Positions 51,921-61,186 of a DNA stretch of 64,000 nucleotides are shown in pieces. Source of the stretch: Pseudomonas laurentiana (GTDB lineage: Bacteria; Pseudomonadota; Gammaproteobacteria; Pseudomonadales; Pseudomonadaceae). The notes under the pieces were generated by a model. The model worked only from the letters and a program-made list of their open reading frames with translations. It searched no databases and was not told the DNA's origin. Location: contig NZ_BMQU01000011.1 in assembly GCF_014648275.1 (NCBI RefSeq), positions 1 through 64,000 of the forward strand, written 5' to 3'. Position 1 is the stretch's first letter. The number at the start of each line of letters is the position of its first letter. Both the position numbers and the translations under genes were made by a program.

Positions 51921-52927
51921 AAATCGCCATTGTCAACGATATGCCGCTGGCAGTTGAGGCCTTGCGCCGAGCCCTGGCGTTCGAGCCTTCGCATCAGGTT
52001 GTCTGGGTGGCCAGTAACGGTGCCGAGGCGGTACAGCGCTGCACTGAACTGCTCCCGGACCTGATCCTGATGGACCTGATCATGCCGGTGATGGACGGTG
52101 TCGAGGCCACGCGGCGGATCATGGCCGAGACACCCTGCGCCATCGTCATCGTCACGGTCGACCGCAAACAGAATGTGCATCGGGTCTTTGAGGCGATGGG
52201 GTATGGCGCCCTTGATGTGGTCGATACGCCAGCCTTGGGCGGTAGCGATCCCAGGGAGGCCGCGGCACCGCTGCTACGCAAAATCCTCAACATCAGTTGG
52301 TTGATCGGCCAGCGTAATGCCGCCTTGCAGCCGCTGAATGCTCCCTTGCGCGATGCGGTGCAACGTCAGAGGCTGGTTGCAATCGGTTCTTCGGCGGGTG
52401 GTCCGGCTGCGCTGGAGGTGTTACTCAAGGGCCTGCCTCGCAACTTTTCCGCCGCGATCGTTTTGGTTCAGCATGTCGATCAGGTGTTTGCGGCTGGCAT
52501 GGCTGAATGGCTGGCGAGTGCGTCGGGGTTGAACGTACGCCTGGCACTCGAGGGCGAGCCCCCCCAGCCCGGCCAGGTACTGTTGGCAGGAACCAACCAC
52601 CATATTCGGCTACTGAGCAATGGCACCCTTGGATATACCGCTGAGCCAGTGAACGAGATCTATCGCCCCTCGATCGATGTGTTCTTCGAGAGTGTGGCAC
52701 GGTTCTGGCGTGGTGATGCGGTCGGTGTGTTGCTGACCGGTATGGGACGTGATGGTGCCCAGGGGTTGAAGCTGATGCGCCAGCAAGGTTTTCTGACGAT
52801 TGCCCAGGATCAGCAAAGTAGTGCCGTATACGGCATGCCCAAGGCTGCTGCGGCCATTGATGCGGCGGTGGAGATTCGTTCGCTGGAGCGCATTGCTCCC
52901 CGACTGCTGGAACTTTTTTCAAAATGA
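51917..52927 (+). CDS. wspF: CheB-type methylesterase WspF
   Basis: WspF demethylates WspA and so resets the pathway; loss of WspF locks WspR on and gives wrinkly colonies. The 336-residue protein has a receiver with Asp53 (LMDLIMPVMDG) and a CheB catalytic domain with the serine in IGSSAGGPAALE, the histidine in VQHVDQ and the aspartate in GMGRDGAQG. The frame is intact, so this strain should have normal rather than constitutive Wsp output. Confidence 0.96.
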   Translation: MKIAIVNDMPLAVEALRRALAFEPSHQVVWVASNGAEAVQRCTELLPDLILMDLIMPVMDGVEATRRIMAETPCAIVIVTVDRKQNVHRVFEAMGYGALDVVDTPALGGSDPREAAAPLLRKILNISWLIGQRNAALQPLNAPLRDAVQRQRLVAIGSSAGGPAALEVLLKGLPRNFSAAIVLVQHVDQVFAAGMAEWLASASGLNVRLALEGEPPQPGQVLLAGTNHHIRLLSNGTLGYTAEPVNEIYRPSIDVFFESVARFWRGDAVGVLLTGMGRDGAQGLKLMRQQGFLTIAQDQQSSAVYGMPKAAAAIDAAVEIRSLERIAPRLLELFSK

Positions 52928-52978
52928 CACTATTTATTGACGCGGGCCGTTTGGCCGGCAGAGGCCAGGTGAGAACGC

Positions 52979-53983
52979 ATGAATGATTTACCGATCAGTG
53001 GTTTTCCGACCACCAACGAGAATTCAGCGATGGTTCTGCTGGTGGACGACCAGGCAATGATCGGCGAGGCAGTACGGCGCGGTCTGGCTCAGGAAGAAAA
53101 CATCGATTTTCATTTTTGTGCCGATCCTCATCAGGCCGTGGCCCAGGCGATCCGTATCAAGCCAACCGTGATCCTTCAGGATTTGATCATGCCCGGTCTT
53201 GATGGGCTGACGCTGGTCCGGGAATACCGCAGCAATCCGGCGACCCAGGACATTCCGATCATCGTCCTGTCTACCAAGGAGGATCCGCTGGTCAAGAGTG
53301 CTGCGTTTGCCGCCGGGGCCAACGATTACCTGGTCAAGCTGCCGGATAACATCGAGTTGGTGGCGCGCATTCGTTACCACTCGCGCTCCTACCTGACCCT
53401 GCTTCAGCGCGACGAAGCTTACCGGGCCTTGCGGGTCAGCCAGCAACAATTGCTCGACACCAACCTGGTGCTGCAGCGGCTGATGAACTCCGATGGCCTG
53501 ACCGGGCTGTCCAATCGCCGTCATTTCGATGAGTACCTCGAACTGGAGTGGCGCCGGGCAATGCGCGAGCAGACGCAGCTGTCGCTGCTGATGATTGATG
53601 TCGACTACTTCAAGCCGTTCAACGACACCTTCGGCCACCTGGCGGGCGACGAGGCCTTGCGCAAGGTTGCAGAGGCCATTCGCAGCTCCTGCAGCCGGCC
53701 CAGCGACCTGCCGGCGCGCTATGGCGGTGAGGAATTTGCGTTGGTGCTGCCTAACACCTCGCCGGGCGGTGCCCGCCTGGTGGCCGAGAAACTGCGTCAG
53801 ACCGTTGAAACGCTGCTCATTGCCCATACCCTGCCCGTGTCAGGCTCAAGCCTGACGGTGAGTATTGGCTTGGCGACGCAGATCCCGGCTATCGGCAGCC
53901 ATTGTCGGCAGCTGATTTCGGCGGCGGACAAAGGCCTGTACCTGGCCAAGAACGGCGGGCGTAACCAGGTCGGGGTGGCCTGA
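52979..53983 (+). CDS. wspR: Receiver-GGDEF diguanylate cyclase WspR
   Basis: WspR makes c-di-GMP when phosphorylated by WspE. The 334-residue protein has a receiver with Asp68 ([12 protein letters not shown]), a helical stalk, and a GGDEF domain with the active site GGEEF at 249-253. The RxxD inhibitory site is kept (RPSD, 240-243), so product inhibition should work. It begins 51 bases after wspF, the only non-overlapping step inside the operon besides wspA-wspB. Confidence 0.97.
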   Translation: MNDLPISGFPTTNENSAMVLLVDDQAMIGEAVRRGLAQEENIDFHFCADPHQAVAQAIRIKPTVILQDLIMPGLDGLTLVREYRSNPATQDIPIIVLSTKEDPLVKSAAFAAGANDYLVKLPDNIELVARIRYHSRSYLTLLQRDEAYRALRVSQQQLLDTNLVLQRLMNSDGLTGLSNRRHFDEYLELEWRRAMREQTQLSLLMIDVDYFKPFNDTFGHLAGDEALRKVAEAIRSSCSRPSDLPARYGGEEFALVLPNTSPGGARLVAEKLRQTVETLLIAHTLPVSGSSLTVSIGLATQIPAIGSHCRQLISAADKGLYLAKNGGRNQVGVA

Positions 53984-53995
53984 GGCGAGTTTTCT

Positions 53996-54024
53996 TGCGG
54001 CAGGCCGTCGGGCGGGCTGCCGCA
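53996..54024 (+). other. Hairpin after wspR
   Basis: TGCGGCAG (53996-54003) pairs with CTGCCGCA (54017-54024); inner GCC/GGC bases extend it with a bulge. Only TTT follows, so it is a weak terminator candidate for the wsp operon. Confidence 0.5.
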
Positions 54025-54039
54025 GGCATTTGAGTGCGT

Positions 54040-54045
54040 TATACT
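54040..54045 (+). promoter_or_regulatory. Candidate -10 box of prfB
   Basis: TATACT lies 40 bases upstream of the prfB ATG; the -35 region (54017-54022) is a poor match and overlaps the wspR hairpin. Confidence 0.4.
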
Positions 54046-54085
54046 CTCCGGCTTTTGACAGATTACGCACGAGAGCTGCCCGCCC

Positions 54086-55181
54086 ATGGAAATCAACCCG
54101 ATCCTGAACACCATCAAGGACCTGACCGAGCGCTCCGAGACTATTCGGGGGTATCTTTGACTACGATCAAAAGCATGAGCGCCTGATCGAAGTCAATCGC
54201 GAGCTTGAAGACCCGAACGTCTGGAACAAGCCCGAATACGCCCAGGAACTGGGCCGCGAGCGCGCCATGCTGGCGCAGATCGTCGAGACCCTGGACGAGA
54301 TGTCCGGTGGCCTGGCCGATTGCCGTGACCTGCTGGACATGGCTGTTGAAGAAGATGACGAAGCCGCTGTCGAGGACGTCGTCAGTGAACTTGACCGCCT
54401 GCGCGTCGCGCTGGAGAAGCTCGAGTTCCGTCGCATGTTCAGCGGCGAGATGGACATGAACAACGCTTACCTGGATATCCAGGCCGGCTCCGGTGGTACC
54501 GAAGCTCAGGATTGGGCCAACATTCTGCTGCGCATGTACCTGCGTTGGGCAGACAAGCGCGGTTTCGATACCACGATCATGGAACTGTCCGAAGGCGAAG
54601 TGGCCGGTATCAAGGGTGCCACCCTGCATATCAAGGGCGAGTACGCCTTTGGCTGGCTGCGCACCGAGATCGGTGTTCATCGCCTGGTACGCAAGAGCCC
54701 GTTCGACTCCGGCAACCGTCGTCATACCTCGTTCTCGGCGGTGTTCGTCTCGCCGGAGATCGATGACAAGGTCGAAATCGATATCAACCCGTCCGACCTG
54801 CGTATCGATACCTATCGTTCGTCCGGTGCCGGTGGTCAGCACGTAAACACCACCGATTCGGCAGTGCGGATTACCCACGTACCGACCAACACCGTGGTCA
54901 GCTGCCAGAACGAACGCTCCCAGCACGCCAACAAGGACACCGCCATGAAAATGCTGCGGGCCAAGTTGTACGAGCAGGAAATGCAGAAGCGTAATGCCGC
55001 CTCCCAGGCACTTGAGGACAGCAAGTCCGATATTGGCTGGGGCCACCAGATCCGTTCCTACGTGCTTGATGCGTCGCGGATCAAGGACCTGCGTACCGGC
55101 ATTGAACGCAGTGACTGTGACAAGGTGCTCGACGGCGACCTCGACGAATACCTGGAGGCCAGTCTCAAGCAGGGGCTATAA
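54086..55181 (+). CDS. prfB: Peptide chain release factor 2, expressed by programmed +1 frameshift
   Basis: RF2 releases peptides at UGA and UAA. Translation starts at ATG 54086, reads 24 codons and meets an in-frame TGA at 54158-54160. The site reads CTT TGA C, preceded by a GGGGG Shine-Dalgarno-like run (CGGGGGTAT) at the usual distance. This is the conserved RF2 autoregulatory signal. After the +1 shift the frame continues (DYDQKHERL) to 55181, giving 364 residues, the family length. The SPF stop-recognition tripeptide (KSPFDSG) and catalytic GGQ (GAGGQHVN) are present. It is an intact gene, not a pseudogene. lysS follows, as in many bacteria. Confidence 0.97.
54146..54161 (+). promoter_or_regulatory. 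RF2 programmed frameshift site
   Basis: The slippery CTT codon (54155-54157), the TGA stop and the following C are preceded by an internal GGGGG anti-SD target. Low RF2 leaves UGA unread and favours the +1 shift, so RF2 controls its own synthesis. Confidence 0.95.
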
Positions 55182-55204
55182 CCCCTCGGAGACCTGCCAC
55201 AAGT

Positions 55205-55225
55205 CCCTCGCCCGACGGGCGAGGG
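55205..55225 (+). other. Hairpin between prfB and lysS
   Basis: CCCTCGCCCG and CGGGCGAGGG form a perfect dyad around one A (an eight-base-pair stem in practice), with no T-run after it. It may modulate read-through into lysS. Confidence 0.55.
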
Positions 55226-55255
55226 CAACGAACCCGTGATGGAAAATGTGAAGAC

Positions 55256-56758
55256 ATGAGCGACCTACAACTCGATCCGCAAGACCTGCAACAGGAAGAA
55301 AACAACCTGATCGCCCTGCGCAAGGAAAAGCTTGCCGCTGTGCGCGAACAGGGTCAGGCCTTCCCCAACGACTTCCGCCGTGACAGCTACTGCAACGACC
55401 TGCAGAAACAGTATGTCGACAAGACCAAGGAAGAGCTGGAAGCTGCAGCGATCCCGGTCAAGGTTGCCGGCCGCATCATGCTCAACCGTGGTTCGTTCAT
55501 GGTGATTCAGGACATGACCGGCCGTATCCAGGTCTATGTCAACCGCAAGACATTGCCGGAAGAAACCCTGGCTACGGTCAAGACCTGGGACTTGGGCGAC
55601 ATCATTGCCGCTGAAGGCACCCTGGCTCGCTCCGGCAAGGGCGACCTGTACGTGGAAATGACCAACGTGCGCCTGCTGACCAAGTCGCTGCGCCCGCTGC
55701 CAGACAAGCACCACGGTCTGACCGACACTGAAACCCGCTACCGTCAGCGCTACGTTGACCTGATCGTCAACGAAGACACCCGTCAGACCTTCCGCGTTCG
55801 CTCGCAGGTCATCAGCCACATTCGTAGCTTCCTGGCCAAGCGTGACTTCCTCGAAGTCGAAACGCCGATGCTGCAGACCATCCCTGGCGGTGCCGCGGCC
55901 AAGCCGTTTGAAACCCACCACAACGCGCTGGACCTGCCAATGTTCCTGCGTATTGCCCCGGAGCTGTACCTCAAGCGCCTGGTGGTTGGTGGTTTCGAGC
56001 GTGTGTTCGAGATCAACCGCAACTTCCGTAACGAAGGTGTGTCGACTCGTCACAACCCCGAGTTCACCATGCTGGAGTTCTACCAGGCGTACGCCGATTA
56101 CGAAGACAACATGGACCTCACCGAAGAGCTGTTCCGTGAACTGGCTCAGTTGGTTCTGGGCAGCACCGACGTGCCGTACCAAGGCAAGGTGTTCCATTTC
56201 GGCGAGCCGTTCCAGCGTATTTCGGTGTTCGATTCGATCCTCAAGTACAACCCGGAAATCACCGCTGCCGACCTGCAGGACATCGACAAGGCGCGCGCCC
56301 TGGCCAAGAAGTCGGGTGCCGACGTCAAAGGTTTCGAGGGCCTGGGCAAGCTGCAGACCATGATTTTCGAAGAGCTGGTCGAGCATAAACTCGAGCAACC
56401 AACCTTCATTACCGAATACCCGTTCGAAGTGTCGCCACTGGCACGTCGCAACAACAAGAACCCGAACGTCACCGACCGTTTCGAGCTGTTCATCGGTGGC
56501 CGCGAAATCGCCAACGCCTATTCCGAGCTCAACGATGCCGAGGACCAGGCCGAACGCTTCATGGCGCAGGTGGCCGACAAGGACGCCGGTGACGACGAAG
56601 CCATGCACTACGATGCCGACTTCGTACGTGCCCTGGAGTACGGCATGCCGCCAACGGCGGGTGAGGGCATCGGCATCGACCGTCTGGTCATGCTGCTGAC
56701 CGATTCACCGTCGATCCGCGACGTGATCCTGTTCCCGCACATGCGCCCACAGGCCTGA
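55256..56758 (+). CDS. lysS: Lysyl-tRNA synthetase (class II)
   Basis: LysS charges tRNA-Lys. The 500-residue protein has an N-terminal OB-fold anticodon-binding domain ([17 protein letters not shown]) and the class II catalytic core: motif 1 ([10 protein letters not shown]), motif 2 ([16 protein letters not shown]) and motif 3 ([12 protein letters not shown]). Length is standard. It is downstream of prfB and ends at a strong terminator. Confidence 0.98.
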   Translation: MSDLQLDPQDLQQEENNLIALRKEKLAAVREQGQAFPNDFRRDSYCNDLQKQYVDKTKEELEAAAIPVKVAGRIMLNRGSFMVIQDMTGRIQVYVNRKTLPEETLATVKTWDLGDIIAAEGTLARSGKGDLYVEMTNVRLLTKSLRPLPDKHHGLTDTETRYRQRYVDLIVNEDTRQTFRVRSQVISHIRSFLAKRDFLEVETPMLQTIPGGAAAKPFETHHNALDLPMFLRIAPELYLKRLVVGGFERVFEINRNFRNEGVSTRHNPEFTMLEFYQAYADYEDNMDLTEELFRELAQLVLGSTDVPYQGKVFHFGEPFQRISVFDSILKYNPEITAADLQDIDKARALAKKSGADVKGFEGLGKLQTMIFEELVEHKLEQPTFITEYPFEVSPLARRNNKNPNVTDRFELFIGGREIANAYSELNDAEDQAERFMAQVADKDAGDDEAMHYDADFVRALEYGMPPTAGEGIGIDRLVMLLTDSPSIRDVILFPHMRPQA

Positions 56759-56765
56759 GTGTTCT

Positions 56766-56795
56766 GAAAAAGCCGCCTTCCGGGGCGGCTTTTTC
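56766..56795 (+). terminator. Rho-independent terminator of lysS
   Basis: AAAAAGCCGCC (56767-56777) and GGCGGCTTTTT (56784-56794) form an 11-base-pair stem that includes the T-run. Confidence 0.92.
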
Positions 56796-56847
56796 TTGCC
56801 CGCAATAAGTTGATCGAACCGACAGTATTCATAGAGGTAGACCTGTA

Positions 56848-57564
56848 GTGACTCCTGCAATGGCTCAACAAGGTGCTGCTGGCGTGGCCACAGCGGTGGC
56901 GGAAAGTGTGCAGTATCAGGGGCGCAAGGCTAGCCGTCGTGGCAGTGAACAGCGGCGTCAGGAGATTCTCGACGCAGCGATGCGCATCGTTGTCCGTGAT
57001 GGCGTGCGGGGTGTGCGGCACCGGGCGGTAGCCGCGGAGGCTGGGGTGCCCTTGTCGGCCACTACCTATTACTTCAAGGACATCGAAGACCTGCTTATCG
57101 ACAGCTTCGCCCAGTACGTGGAGCGTAGTGCGGCCTACATGGCCAAGCTCTGGGAGCACACGGAAGTGGTGTTGCGCCAATTGTTGTCTCAGGGCGACGG
57201 CAGCCCGCAATCGCGGGCGCGATTGGCCGACGAAGTGGCGAAGATGATGAGCGAGTATGTGCAACGCCAATTGCATAACCGCCGCAATTTCCTGATGGCT
57301 GAGCAGGCCTTCCGCCAGGAAGCGCTGCTGTGTCCGAAGCTGGCTGAACTGGTCAAGTCGCACGAGCAGATTTTACTGCGTGGCGCCGGCCAGATGCTTC
57401 AGGTTGTGGGATCGCGTGAACCTCAGCAGGATGCCTTGGTGTTGACGGCGATAATCGAGCAGATGGAATATCAGGGCCTGCTCGATGCTGAACAACCGCA
57501 CGCCGAAGCGCAGATGCTCGCTATTCTTACGCGATACCTGCATCTGGTGTTGGCTGCGGCCTGA
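56848..57564 (+). CDS. TetR-family transcriptional regulator
   Basis: The 238-residue protein has a TetR HTH (about residues 35-80: QRRQEILDAAMRIVVRDGVRG, then SATTYYFKDIEDLL) and a helical ligand domain. The GTG at 56848 is preferred over the ATG at 56860, because a GAGG ribosome site (56834-56837) lies ten bases before the GTG and 22 before the ATG. It begins a likely transcript with the lipoprotein gene 27 bases downstream. The ligand is unknown. Confidence 0.9.
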   Translation: MTPAMAQQGAAGVATAVAESVQYQGRKASRRGSEQRRQEILDAAMRIVVRDGVRGVRHRAVAAEAGVPLSATTYYFKDIEDLLIDSFAQYVERSAAYMAKLWEHTEVVLRQLLSQGDGSPQSRARLADEVAKMMSEYVQRQLHNRRNFLMAEQAFRQEALLCPKLAELVKSHEQILLRGAGQMLQVVGSREPQQDALVLTAIIEQMEYQGLLDAEQPHAEAQMLAILTRYLHLVLAAA

Positions 57565-57591
57565 GGCACGATCCATTTCAAGGAGAACCTG

Positions 57592-58137
57592 ATGAAAGCC
57601 TGGCGTGTGCTGTTGGCCTTGTCGTTTTTACTGCTTGGCGGTTGTCTGGTGACCTTCAATGAACCCATCCCGGCGAATCAGCCGGCGCCCAAGGCGTTGC
57701 TCGGTAACTGGAGCAGCAAGGACGCCTGGGGTGAACCCTTGAAACTGCTGATCAGTCGCACCGGGGGAAATGCCTACAAGGCCGTGGCCACAGCCAAGGG
57801 CAAGCCGCGTGAGGAGTATGCCTTCACGGTCTCTCGGCACGGCAATCGCTGGTATCTCTCGGCCGGGGTGCCGAAAAGGCTCGGCGGAAACTTCCTGATT
57901 GCCGGTTTTGACGTGACCGCTAACAACGAACTGGTGGTCTACAACCTTGATGTTGAACGGATCAACCAGGCGGTGGAGCAGAAGGCGCTGAGTGGCCAGC
58001 GTTATGAAGTGCCGGATGATAACGGTGAGGGCGTGTTGATCGACAGCGCTGCACAACAGGTCTTTGCTTACCTGGATGACCCGGCCAACTCCGACCTGTT
58101 CATCGAAGTCGCGCGTTTCCAGCGCGCAGGCAAATAA
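57592..58137 (+). CDS. Hypothetical lipoprotein
   Basis: The 181-residue protein has a clear lipoprotein signal with lipobox LLLGGC (Cys18). The residue after Cys is Leu, so export to the outer membrane is likely. The mature part contains LLGNWSSKDAWGEPLKL, which suggests a beta-rich domain, and no enzyme motif. An AAGGAG ribosome site lies at the usual distance from the ATG. It precedes the QEGLA-motif gene in the same direction. Function unknown. Confidence 0.82.
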   Translation: MKAWRVLLALSFLLLGGCLVTFNEPIPANQPAPKALLGNWSSKDAWGEPLKLLISRTGGNAYKAVATAKGKPREEYAFTVSRHGNRWYLSAGVPKRLGGNFLIAGFDVTANNELVVYNLDVERINQAVEQKALSGQRYEVPDDNGEGVLIDSAAQQVFAYLDDPANSDLFIEVARFQRAGK

Positions 58138-58161
58138 CCGATTCGAAGCAAGGAGTGTGGT

Positions 58162-59439
58162 GTGGACGAGTACCAGCAGACGATACGCGGCTTGTCTGAT
58201 CGCATTGTTCAGGCACAGGCGCCGATCCGCGTGCTCGATGCGGTGAAGTGGGACGACAGCATCCGCCAGGGGTTTCTCAAGGCCAAGGGCAAAGAGTTGC
58301 CGAAGGTGGACCGTGAGTACTATCAGGCTCGCCCCCTGTCTTTTGACTCCAGTGCGGTGAAGCTGGAGTTTCAGAACATCGAGCGCGACATTACCCGTCA
58401 GCTTGGTCAGTTCAATCCGGTCGGGCAAATCATGCGACGCATGTGCAAGGAATACCGCATGGTGGTACGCATGCTGGAGGCACGCGGTACCGAGGACTTC
58501 GGGCTGATCTCTCAGGAGCTTTATGGCGCTGCGTCCGATGCCTTTCACGCCGGTGACCCGACCCTGTCCGATCTGGGCCTGATGCTCTCCGATTACCTGA
58601 ACAATATCGATTGCCTGGGTGACCTGAAAGACGAGCCGAAAAACCTTACCGCCAAACAGGCTGTGGACATACTCCAGCACCGCTTGAACAAGGTGTTCGG
58701 TGAGGCTGAAGAGACCATCCGGGTGTTTGAGTCTGACGGTATCGTCGCCGACGCGGCGGCCGGTGCCGACTACATCAAGATCCGCGCCGACGCGATGTTC
58801 AACAGCCGCGATGTGCGCGCCCTGGAGGTCCATGAGGGGTTGGTGCATGTCGGCACCACCCTCAACGGGCTGAACCAGCCGATCTGTACCTTTCTGTCCA
58901 AGGGACCGCCTTCTTCCACTGTCACCCAGGAGGGCCTGGCGATCCTCATGGAGGTGATCGCTTTCGCCTCGTACCCCAGCCGACTACGTAAACTGACCAA
59001 CCGCACCCGGGCCATTCACATGGTTGAAGAGGGGGCCGATTTCCTCCAGGTGTTCGAGTTCTTCCGCGCCCAGGGCTTTGGCATGCAGGAGAGCTATGGC
59101 AATGCCAGCCGGGTGTTCCGTGGCTCGGTGCCTAATGGGTTGCCCTTTACCAAGGACTTGTCCTACCTCAAGGGCTTTATCATGGTTTACAACTATATTC
59201 AGTTGGCCGTGCGTAAAGGCAAGCTTGAGCAGATCCCCTTGCTGTTCTGTGGCAAGACCACGCTGGAGGATATGCGGACCCTGCGTCAATTGGTCGACGA
59301 AGGCCTGGTGGAGCCGCCCAAGTACTTGCCCGAGCAGTTCCGTGACTTGAATGCGCTGTCGGCCTGGATGTGCTTCTCCAACTTCCTCAATCACCTGAGC
59401 CTGGACCGTATTGAAGCCGACTACTCGAACATTCTCTGA
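58162..59439 (+). CDS. QEGLA-motif protein (flavohemoglobin expression-modulating family, DUF1704)
   Basis: The 425-residue protein carries the family hallmark TQEGLAILMEV (Q256-A260), and an upstream HEGLVHVG segment that together resemble a metallopeptidase-like HExxx region. The family (DUF1704) is annotated as modulating flavohemoglobin expression; the mechanism is not established. The GTG start has AAGGAG six bases upstream. Its 3' end overlaps the start of the following hydrolase gene by 29 bases. Confidence 0.88.
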   Translation: MDEYQQTIRGLSDRIVQAQAPIRVLDAVKWDDSIRQGFLKAKGKELPKVDREYYQARPLSFDSSAVKLEFQNIERDITRQLGQFNPVGQIMRRMCKEYRMVVRMLEARGTEDFGLISQELYGAASDAFHAGDPTLSDLGLMLSDYLNNIDCLGDLKDEPKNLTAKQAVDILQHRLNKVFGEAEETIRVFESDGIVADAAAGADYIKIRADAMFNSRDVRALEVHEGLVHVGTTLNGLNQPICTFLSKGPPSSTVTQEGLAILMEVIAFASYPSRLRKLTNRTRAIHMVEEGADFLQVFEFFRAQGFGMQESYGNASRVFRGSVPNGLPFTKDLSYLKGFIMVYNYIQLAVRKGKLEQIPLLFCGKTTLEDMRTLRQLVDEGLVEPPKYLPEQFRDLNALSAWMCFSNFLNHLSLDRIEADYSNIL

Positions 59440-60328
59440 CGCCTGGGGCTGGCCGCTGGGCCTGCTCCTGTTACTGCTGAGTCTGGGCGGCTGCAGCGCC
59501 TTGCTGTTTTATCCCGAACCGGGCCAGCCTTTCACGCCGAAGCGGGCCAAGCTTGAGTACCGTGACCTCACCCTGACTGCTACAGACGGTACGCGCCTGC
59601 ATGGCTGGTGGTTGCCGGCCAAGGCAGGGGTAGCCGTCAAGGGGACGGTACTGCACCTGCACGGCAATGGTGGCAACCTGGCGTTGCACCTGGGCGGTAG
59701 CTGGTGGCTGCCGGAGCAGGGCTATCAGGTGTTGATGATCGACTACCGTGGCTATGGGTTGTCTGAAGGCACCCCGAGCTTGCCGGAGGTCTATGATGAC
59801 ATCGCGGCAGCGATGGATTGGTTGCAGCAGTCGCCTGAAGTCCAAGGCAAGCCGTTGGTATTGCTGGGGCAGAGTCTGGGCGGTGCCCTGGCCATCCATT
59901 ACCTGGCGCAACACCCCGAGCAGTCCCGACGGTTCACCGCGATGGTGTTTGACGGTGTGCCGGCCAGTTACCGGGATGTTGGGCGTAGCGCCTTGAGTTC
60001 GACCTGGTTGACCTGGCCTTTTCAGGTTCCACTGTCGTGGCTGGTGCCGGATGGCGACAGTGCCGTGCGCTCGGTTGGACAATTGTCCGGGGTTCCGAAG
60101 CTGATCTACCACAGCATCGACGACACCACTGTACCCATGATCAATGGTATCCGGCTGTATCAGGCTGCCCCACCGCCGCGCGTGCTGCAGTTGACCCGTG
60201 GTGGTCATGTGCAGACCTTCAACGACCCGATTTGGCGTAAGGTCATGCTGCGTTTTCTGGAAGACCCTGAACATTTCAATGGCCTGCGACGTCTGGCCGA
60301 AGTCCCCAATTACCCTGATGAGAAGTAG
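59411..60328 (+). CDS. Alpha/beta-hydrolase lipoprotein
   Basis: The 305-residue protein (from TTG 59411) has a lipoprotein signal (LLLLLLSLGGC, Cys28) and an alpha/beta-hydrolase fold: LHLHGNGGN oxyanion loop, nucleophile Ser155 in GQSLGG, an acidic residue in IDDTTVP and the His in GGHVQTF. It should be a membrane-anchored esterase or peptidase-like enzyme facing the periplasm. No ATG exists before the catalytic region, so a TTG (or another rare start) inside the preceding gene must be used. The 29-base overlap implies translational coupling. Confidence 0.82.
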   Translation: MKPTTRTFSDAWGWPLGLLLLLLSLGGCSALLFYPEPGQPFTPKRAKLEYRDLTLTATDGTRLHGWWLPAKAGVAVKGTVLHLHGNGGNLALHLGGSWWLPEQGYQVLMIDYRGYGLSEGTPSLPEVYDDIAAAMDWLQQSPEVQGKPLVLLGQSLGGALAIHYLAQHPEQSRRFTAMVFDGVPASYRDVGRSALSSTWLTWPFQVPLSWLVPDGDSAVRSVGQLSGVPKLIYHSIDDTTVPMINGIRLYQAAPPPRVLQLTRGGHVQTFNDPIWRKVMLRFLEDPEHFNGLRRLAEVPNYPDEK

Positions 60329-60330
60329 TA

Positions 60331-60657
60331 ATGAGTGAAGAACGCAACGCCATCCCGATGATTATCACCGGTGTCTGCAGCATCATTGGCACCGTTGGTG
60401 CGCTTTGGTACTACGGCTACCTGCATTTCGCCAAGCCGGAGGATGCGCTGCTGCTGTCCGACTTCACCATGCTCAAGACCGTTCCGGGCGAGGATTACAA
60501 GGTCTCGCTCAGCCCGGCGCCCCAGGTGGCGCAGTGTATCGATGGTGTGCTGGTACTCTTTGATACCCAGCAGAAGGGGCTTACCGGCGTACTGGTCGAC
60601 AGCAAGAAACAGGCGGTGCGCTGCATGGGGCAGGAGACGCCGCAGCAGGTGCAGTAA
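60331..60657 (+). CDS. Small single-pass membrane protein, hypothetical
   Basis: The 108-residue protein has one N-terminal membrane segment (about residues 9-29, IPMIITGVCSIIGTVGALWYYGYL) and a short C-terminal domain with two cysteines (QCIDG and RCMGQ), which could form a disulfide if it faces the periplasm. It starts 3 bases after the hydrolase gene and is likely co-expressed with it. No family function is recognised. Confidence 0.75.
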   Translation: MSEERNAIPMIITGVCSIIGTVGALWYYGYLHFAKPEDALLLSDFTMLKTVPGEDYKVSLSPAPQVAQCIDGVLVLFDTQQKGLTGVLVDSKKQAVRCMGQETPQQVQ

Positions 60658-60709
60658 CGCAGTCAGTTCGTGGCGTCCGTATCGCTGGCAAGCCCAGCGC
60701 TCGCTGGTT

Positions 60710-61054
60710 TCAGCTGTTGGACGCCTCTTTCTCGGCACTTATGACCTGCAGGTAGTGTCGCGAGAGTGCCAGGAAGCGTGGCGTTGGGCCGACGTCTTCA
60801 TAGAGCGGATTGCCGTCTTCATCGGTCTCGATGACCTGTTGACCGCGGACATAAGGGAAACTCGCCTCCAGCTCCTCGAGCGCCGCGCCGAGCAGGTCGC
60901 CTAGCAGTTCCTCTGGCTGACGTTTAGGGTACATCTCTGCCAGCGCCGCCAGGCGCGCCGCGGCTTCGACATCCAGATGCAACACATAGCCGGTAGGGCT
61001 CATGCGCCCTGTGGCAGTCTGTTCCCAGTTCTGGGCAAGTTCGCGGATTTTCAT
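60710..61054 (-). CDS. Small conserved hypothetical protein next to ppc
   Basis: From the ATG at 61054 the protein has 114 residues (the open frame extends much further upstream, antisense to ppc, without support). It is soluble and begins MKIRELAQNWEQTATG, followed by helical segments (AAARLAALAEMYPKRQPEELLGDLL). Pseudomonas relatives beside ppc carry labels such as pilin assembly or pili tip component; nothing in the sequence supports these. It is divergent from ppc. Confidence 0.75.
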   Translation of the reverse strand: MKIRELAQNWEQTATGRMSPTGYVLHLDVEAAARLAALAEMYPKRQPEELLGDLLGAALEELEASFPYVRGQQVIETDEDGNPLYEDVGPTPRFLALSRHYLQVISAEKEASNS

Positions 61055-61186
61055 GGTGACCTCGTTTAAGACGGATGGCCTACCTTCAGCGTAGCTACTG
61101 GTCGCACTTTGGTCTGCCTTGAAGCACAGGCGGTACTGCGGCACTCTGATGGCATCGCTGTTTGCCCGCGCTGGAGATGAAGGCTG

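Noticed and set aside
54267-55181. prfB as a truncated gene or pseudogene with a frameshift
   Set aside because: The break is the conserved programmed +1 site (CTT TGA C with an upstream G-run), so the gene is intact.
55265-56608. A 447-codon minus-strand frame within lysS
   Set aside because: Antisense to a complete LysRS with all class II motifs; compositional artefact.
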